Positions 51,861-53,265 of a stretch of 53,265 nucleotides of DNA are shown one piece after another (the first letter of the stretch is position 1; the number at the start of each line of letters is the position of its first letter). A model generated the notes under the pieces. It ran no database searches. It was given only the letters and a program-made list of their open reading frames with translations, and was not told the DNA's origin. The translations under genes and the position numbers were made by a program. Source of the DNA: a virus; IMG/VR virus record IMGVR_UViG_3300042374_000254, positions 1-53,265 of that record; one strand, 5' to 3'.

Positions 51861-51914
51861 GTCGCCGTGATTGGCGACAAGGAAAGACTCTCACGGGTCG
51901 CTTCCGTTGTCACC
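51861..51914 (-). promoter_or_regulatory. Conserved 5' leader, copy A
   Basis: Minus strand begins GGTGACAA, continues with CCGTGAGAGTCTTT and ends with the hairpin GTCGCC-AATCAC-GGCGAC, 21 nt before ATG 51839. It matches copy B at 52387-52441 over about 55 nt. Confidence 0.6.
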
Positions 51915-52008
51915 TAGAAAGTGAAAGAAAAGTGAAAAACCTTTCAGGGTCATGCATAGGGTCCGAAGCGCGTCAAGCCAAAAAGTGGAAAAAGATTGTC
52001 AAGGAAAA

Positions 52009-52047
52009 AGAGTTGCAAGAATCGGGGACTCCGTTTTCTGCAACTCT
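52009..52047. repeat. AGAGTTGC hairpin repeat, copy A
   Basis: AGAGTTGCA and TGCAACTCT flank a 21-nt loop containing GGGGACTCC, giving a 9-bp stem. Copy B lies at 52557-52595. No T-run follows, so it is not an obvious terminator. Confidence 0.6.
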
Positions 52048-52062
52048 CCTTTGGAAAGAGAC

Positions 52063-52101
52063 TTGGCACGGTCCCTGCTGTCCTAGCAAGAGCCGTGCCA
52101 G
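52063..52101. promoter_or_regulatory. TTGGCAC palindrome with sigma-54-like arms, copy A
   Basis: The plus arm is TTGGCACGGTCCCTGCT (52063-52079), the minus arm is CTGGCACGGCTCTTGCT (52085-52101). The minus arm matches TGGCAC-N5-TTGCT, the spacing of RpoN -24/-12 promoters, and faces the 51399 gene. It could alternatively be a palindromic operator or a recombination site. Confidence 0.5.
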
Positions 52102-52113
52102 TCTAGCCTTGGG

Positions 52114-52371
52114 TCACTCTGCGAAAAGATCGGCCTTGGCGCGAGAGTGAGCCATGATGGCATGAGTCTTGCTCACATCCGTGGGGATGAAGGAAAGGCG
52201 GTAGGTCATGAGGTTCAGAGCGTCCTTGATTTCCTGCAACTGCCGCTTTCGACTAGCGACCAAGGAAGTCCTGTCTTCAAGGAACACGATGTCGGTTTCC
52301 AAGGCGACCATTCCGCCAATCAAGGCGGCGCGGACTTTGGTGGCTTGCTCTGCGGTGATGATGTTTTCCAT
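52114..52371 (-). CDS. GC-rich gene, small helical protein
   Basis: I prefer ATG 52371 (MENIITAEQATKVRAALIGG), giving 85 residues; the frame is open upstream but then runs through the conserved leader, which is aligned at the RNA level and not in frame with copy A. The product is nearly all helical with an acidic patch and LVASRKRQLQEIKDALNLM. The general pattern and size resemble the AT-rich neighbour at 52839..53036, but identity is too low to call homologous. The function is unknown. It lies 10 nt from the palindrome A, upstream of the 51399 gene. Confidence 0.6.
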   Translation of the reverse strand: MENIITAEQATKVRAALIGGMVALETDIVFLEDRTSLVASRKRQLQEIKDALNLMTYRLSFIPTDVSKTHAIMAHSRAKADLFAE

Positions 52372-52386
52372 GTTGTGTTTTATAGT

Positions 52387-52441
52387 GTCGCCGTCATTGA
52401 CGACGGGAAGACTTTCGCACGGATGCATTTTGATTGTCACC
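52387..52441 (-). promoter_or_regulatory. Conserved 5' leader, copy B
   Basis: Minus strand begins GGTGACAA, continues CATCCGTGCGAAAGTCTT and ends in GTCGTC-AATGA-CGGCGAC, 15 nt before ATG 52371. The hairpin keeps base pairing by compensating change (GTCGCC to GTCGTC, with a G-U pair), which argues for an RNA structure. Confidence 0.6.
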
Positions 52442-52481
52442 AACTTTCTCAAAGAATCTTTGAGTACCCAATCGAAAGCCC

Positions 52482-52498
52482 AGCACGTTTCATGCCAA
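52482..52498 (-). promoter_or_regulatory. Sigma-54-like half-site before gene B
   Basis: Minus strand TTGGCATGAAACGTGCT with the GG and GC dinucleotides at the RpoN spacing. It faces gene B, ATG 52371 lies about 110 nt downstream. Confidence 0.42.
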
Positions 52499-52505
52499 GT
52501 CTAGG

Positions 52506-52543
52506 TTGGCATGCTCTTTGCTCCCCAGCATAGACTATGCCAA
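52506..52543. promoter_or_regulatory. TTGGCAT palindrome B1 with sigma-54-like arms
   Basis: The plus arm is TTGGCATGCTCTTTGCT (52506-52522), the minus arm TTGGCATAGTCTATGCT (52527-52543), separated by CCCC. The plus arm matches TGGCAT-N5-TTGCT exactly in spacing. Confidence 0.5.
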
Positions 52544-52556
52544 GTCCGCACTCCAG

Positions 52557-52595
52557 AGAGTTGCGAGAGTTGGGGTCTCCTTTTCTTGCAACTCT
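52557..52595. repeat. AGAGTTGC hairpin repeat, copy B
   Basis: AGAGTTGC pairs with GCAACTCT around a GGGGTCTCC-containing loop. About 80% of the positions match copy A at 52009-52047. Confidence 0.6.
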
Positions 52596-52606
52596 CGGTT
52601 TTCCGG

Positions 52607-52644
52607 TTGGCATGGCACTTGCTCCCCAGCACGAATCGTGCCAA
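52607..52644. promoter_or_regulatory. TTGGCAY palindrome B2 with sigma-54-like arms
   Basis: Plus arm TTGGCATGGCACTTGCT (52607-52623) and minus arm TTGGCACGATTCGTGCT (52628-52644) around CCCC. The plus arm fits the -24/-12 consensus closely. Confidence 0.52.
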
Positions 52645-52649
52645 GTCGG

Positions 52650-52666
52650 TTGGCATGGAACTTGCT
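52650..52666 (+). promoter_or_regulatory. Sigma-54-like half-site at island right edge
   Basis: Plus strand TTGGCATGGAACTTGCT, the eighth half-site, without a partner arm. It faces away from island genes toward the AT-rich flank; it may be a remnant of a third palindrome cut off at the island boundary. Confidence 0.42.
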
Positions 52667-52729
52667 TCCCCTTATACTACTATAAGCCATTTCTCACTAA
52701 TGTTAGTGATAAATCCTTATATATATACA

Positions 52730-52757
52730 AAAAATCCCCTGTACTAGTACAGAGGAT
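52730..52757 (-). terminator. Rho-independent terminator after the 52839 gene
   Basis: Minus strand ATCC(T)CTGTAC-TA-GTACAG(GG)GAT stem with small bulges, followed by TTTTTT. It lies about 82 nt after the stop at 52839. Confidence 0.72.
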
Positions 52758-52838
52758 CTGAGGGTATTTGATATTTATCTATTTAATGTTTAATGTTAGA
52801 GAAACAACCAAATAGGAATATCGCAATCAATAGTATAA

Positions 52839-53036
52839 TCATAGCTCGTCCCTATTGTATTTGTATTGCAATTTGGATAGGGCTTCTGTTATGTGTTGCT
52901 TCTTTTCGCTCCAAATAGAATGATCTGTTTTAATACTCTGACATGATTGTATTAGTTTATCGCATTCTTGTATAGCTTGCTCTAGTGCTATCTGCAAATG
53001 AACCATTTCAATATGAGTAAGAGAAGTGTCAGACAT
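52839..53036 (-). CDS. Small AT-rich helical protein
   Basis: The 65-residue product (MSDTSLTHIEMVHLQIALEQ...) is a probable helical hairpin ending in a basic/acidic tail (YKYNRDEL). It lies between the terminator at 52730 and the partial gene at 53105. Its composition is AT-rich like the rest of the phage. Its pattern, a helix, a polar bend, then K-Q-I-EAL, resembles the GC-rich gene at 52114..52371, so the two could be distant relatives in an exchanged gene pair. I recognise no family. Confidence 0.55.
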   Translation of the reverse strand: MSDTSLTHIEMVHLQIALEQAIQECDKLIQSCQSIKTDHSIWSEKKQHITEALSKLQYKYNRDEL

Positions 53037-53104
53037 AGTGTTTATATATAAGGGTTTTAGTATTAAATGCGCGTTTATAGTATTCGCGCCCCACTGTTTA
53101 TCAA

Positions 53105-53265
53105 TTAGCCTTCTACGTTTACGACATTTTCAATTGCAATAGTGAGAAACTCGGCTGGCTCACTAGCTGGCTTGTACTTATACAAGGTTTCTAGTTCTTC
53201 TTCTGTCATAGGGCGACCGTCTAATAAATATTCAATCTTACCAACATTGCTAGTAGGAATACCAG
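53105..53265 (-). CDS. Partial homologue of the 51399 gene (5' end beyond right edge)
   Basis: The reading frame is open from the right edge to TAA at 53105-53107. It encodes the C-terminal 52 residues of a protein related to the island gene at 51399..51839: (A/G)(V/I)PTS, then Y-L-DGR, T-EEL-T, and a FLxxAxENVxN ending. About 22 of 52 positions are identical. The AT-rich composition shows it is native to this genome, in contrast to the GC-rich island copy. The start lies outside the window. Function unknown. Confidence 0.75.
   Translation of the reverse strand, partial: GIPTSNVGKIEYLLDGRPMTEEELETLYKYKPASEPAEFLTIAIENVVNVEG

Larger units (their letters stand above)
51840..52113 (-). promoter_or_regulatory. 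Upstream region of island gene A: leader, hairpin, palindrome
   Basis: From the ATG outwards this 274-nt stretch holds the shared leader (51861-51914), about 95 nt of mixed sequence with several AAAGTG-like runs, the AGAGTTGC hairpin (52009-52047), and the TTGGCAC palindrome (52063-52101). No ORF is convincing. If the sigma-54-like element at the palindrome is used, the transcript would carry a roughly 240-nt 5' UTR including the hairpin and leader. Confidence 0.5.
52372..52838. promoter_or_regulatory. 467-nt regulatory stretch upstream of island gene B
   Basis: No gene is supported here. It contains the leader copy B, an 8-bp inverted repeat CTCAAAGA-A-TCTTTGAG at 52448-52464, half-site 52482-52498, palindrome B1 (52506-52543), the AGAGTTGC hairpin B (52557-52595), palindrome B2 (52607-52644), a further half-site (52650-52666), an inverted repeat TCACTAA-TG-TTAGTGA near 52692-52707, and a terminator. 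The composition changes from GC-rich to AT-rich near 52680. Confidence 0.55.

Noticed and set aside
52372-52452. N-terminal extension of the 52114 gene to 52452
   Set aside because: The extension is the conserved leader, and the other copy of the leader does not keep the reading frame.
52147-52747. Several plus-strand ORFs in the island (52147, 52208, 52511, 52537)
   Set aside because: They cover palindromes, hairpins and the antisense of the leader; long frames are expected in GC-rich sequence.

Overview
The window is a continuous piece of an AT-rich tailed double-stranded DNA phage genome (Caudoviricetes, free phage or prophage), with the DNA-packaging, head, head-tail and tail/fibre region almost complete. 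Evidence is a large terminase, portal, prohead protease-scaffold, HK97-type capsid protein, tail-tube-like proteins, a tape measure running off the left edge, and two very long fibre genes. A phage sigma factor of the T4 gp55 kind, a PhoH-like ATPase and a fibre C-terminus with an LEGPE motif resemble T4-like and cyanophage-like viruses, but no tail sheath is visible, so the tail type is open. The host cannot be named. No integrase, tRNA or CRISPR array was seen.

Layout, in the direction of transcription (nearly everything is on the minus strand, so read right to left). 51005-44110: HNH endonuclease, PhoH-like protein, zinc-ribbon protein, sigma factor, a protein of unknown role, an ERCC4/XPF-type nuclease with a C2H2 finger, then large terminase. 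Two small plus-strand genes (a zincin-like protein at 49149 and a CxxC protein at 50178) interrupt this block. 44085-34717: portal, first tail-tube-like protein, conserved small virion or accessory proteins, protease-scaffold, capsid cement candidate, major capsid protein, SAP-like protein. 34616-12781: two fibres of about 2600 residues built from NVGIGTTNP-type repeats, a small accessory protein, three LamG proteins, an Ig-domain protein. 12729-1: Ig-like small protein, connector/completion proteins, second tail-tube-like protein, two related tail-chaperone-like proteins and the tape measure.

Strong rho-independent terminators divide the minus-strand block. Directly after several of them, and upstream of about a dozen genes in all, there is a recurrent GTGTAA-(A/T-rich)-TTAG motif. 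With a phage sigma factor in the same window, this is a reasonable candidate for the phage's own promoter.

The most unusual part is 51353-52680, a GC-rich island in an AT-rich genome. It holds two small minus-strand genes. Each has the same upstream order: a palindrome whose arms match the sigma-54 -24/-12 spacing (TTGGCAY-N6-TGCT), an AGAGTTGC hairpin, and a roughly 55-nt conserved leader ending in a GTCGCC hairpin. The island gene at 51399 has an AT-rich homologue entering the window at the right edge (53105), which points to transfer from a GC-rich relative and not to random contamination. This cassette-like regulatory arrangement is the best candidate for something undescribed.
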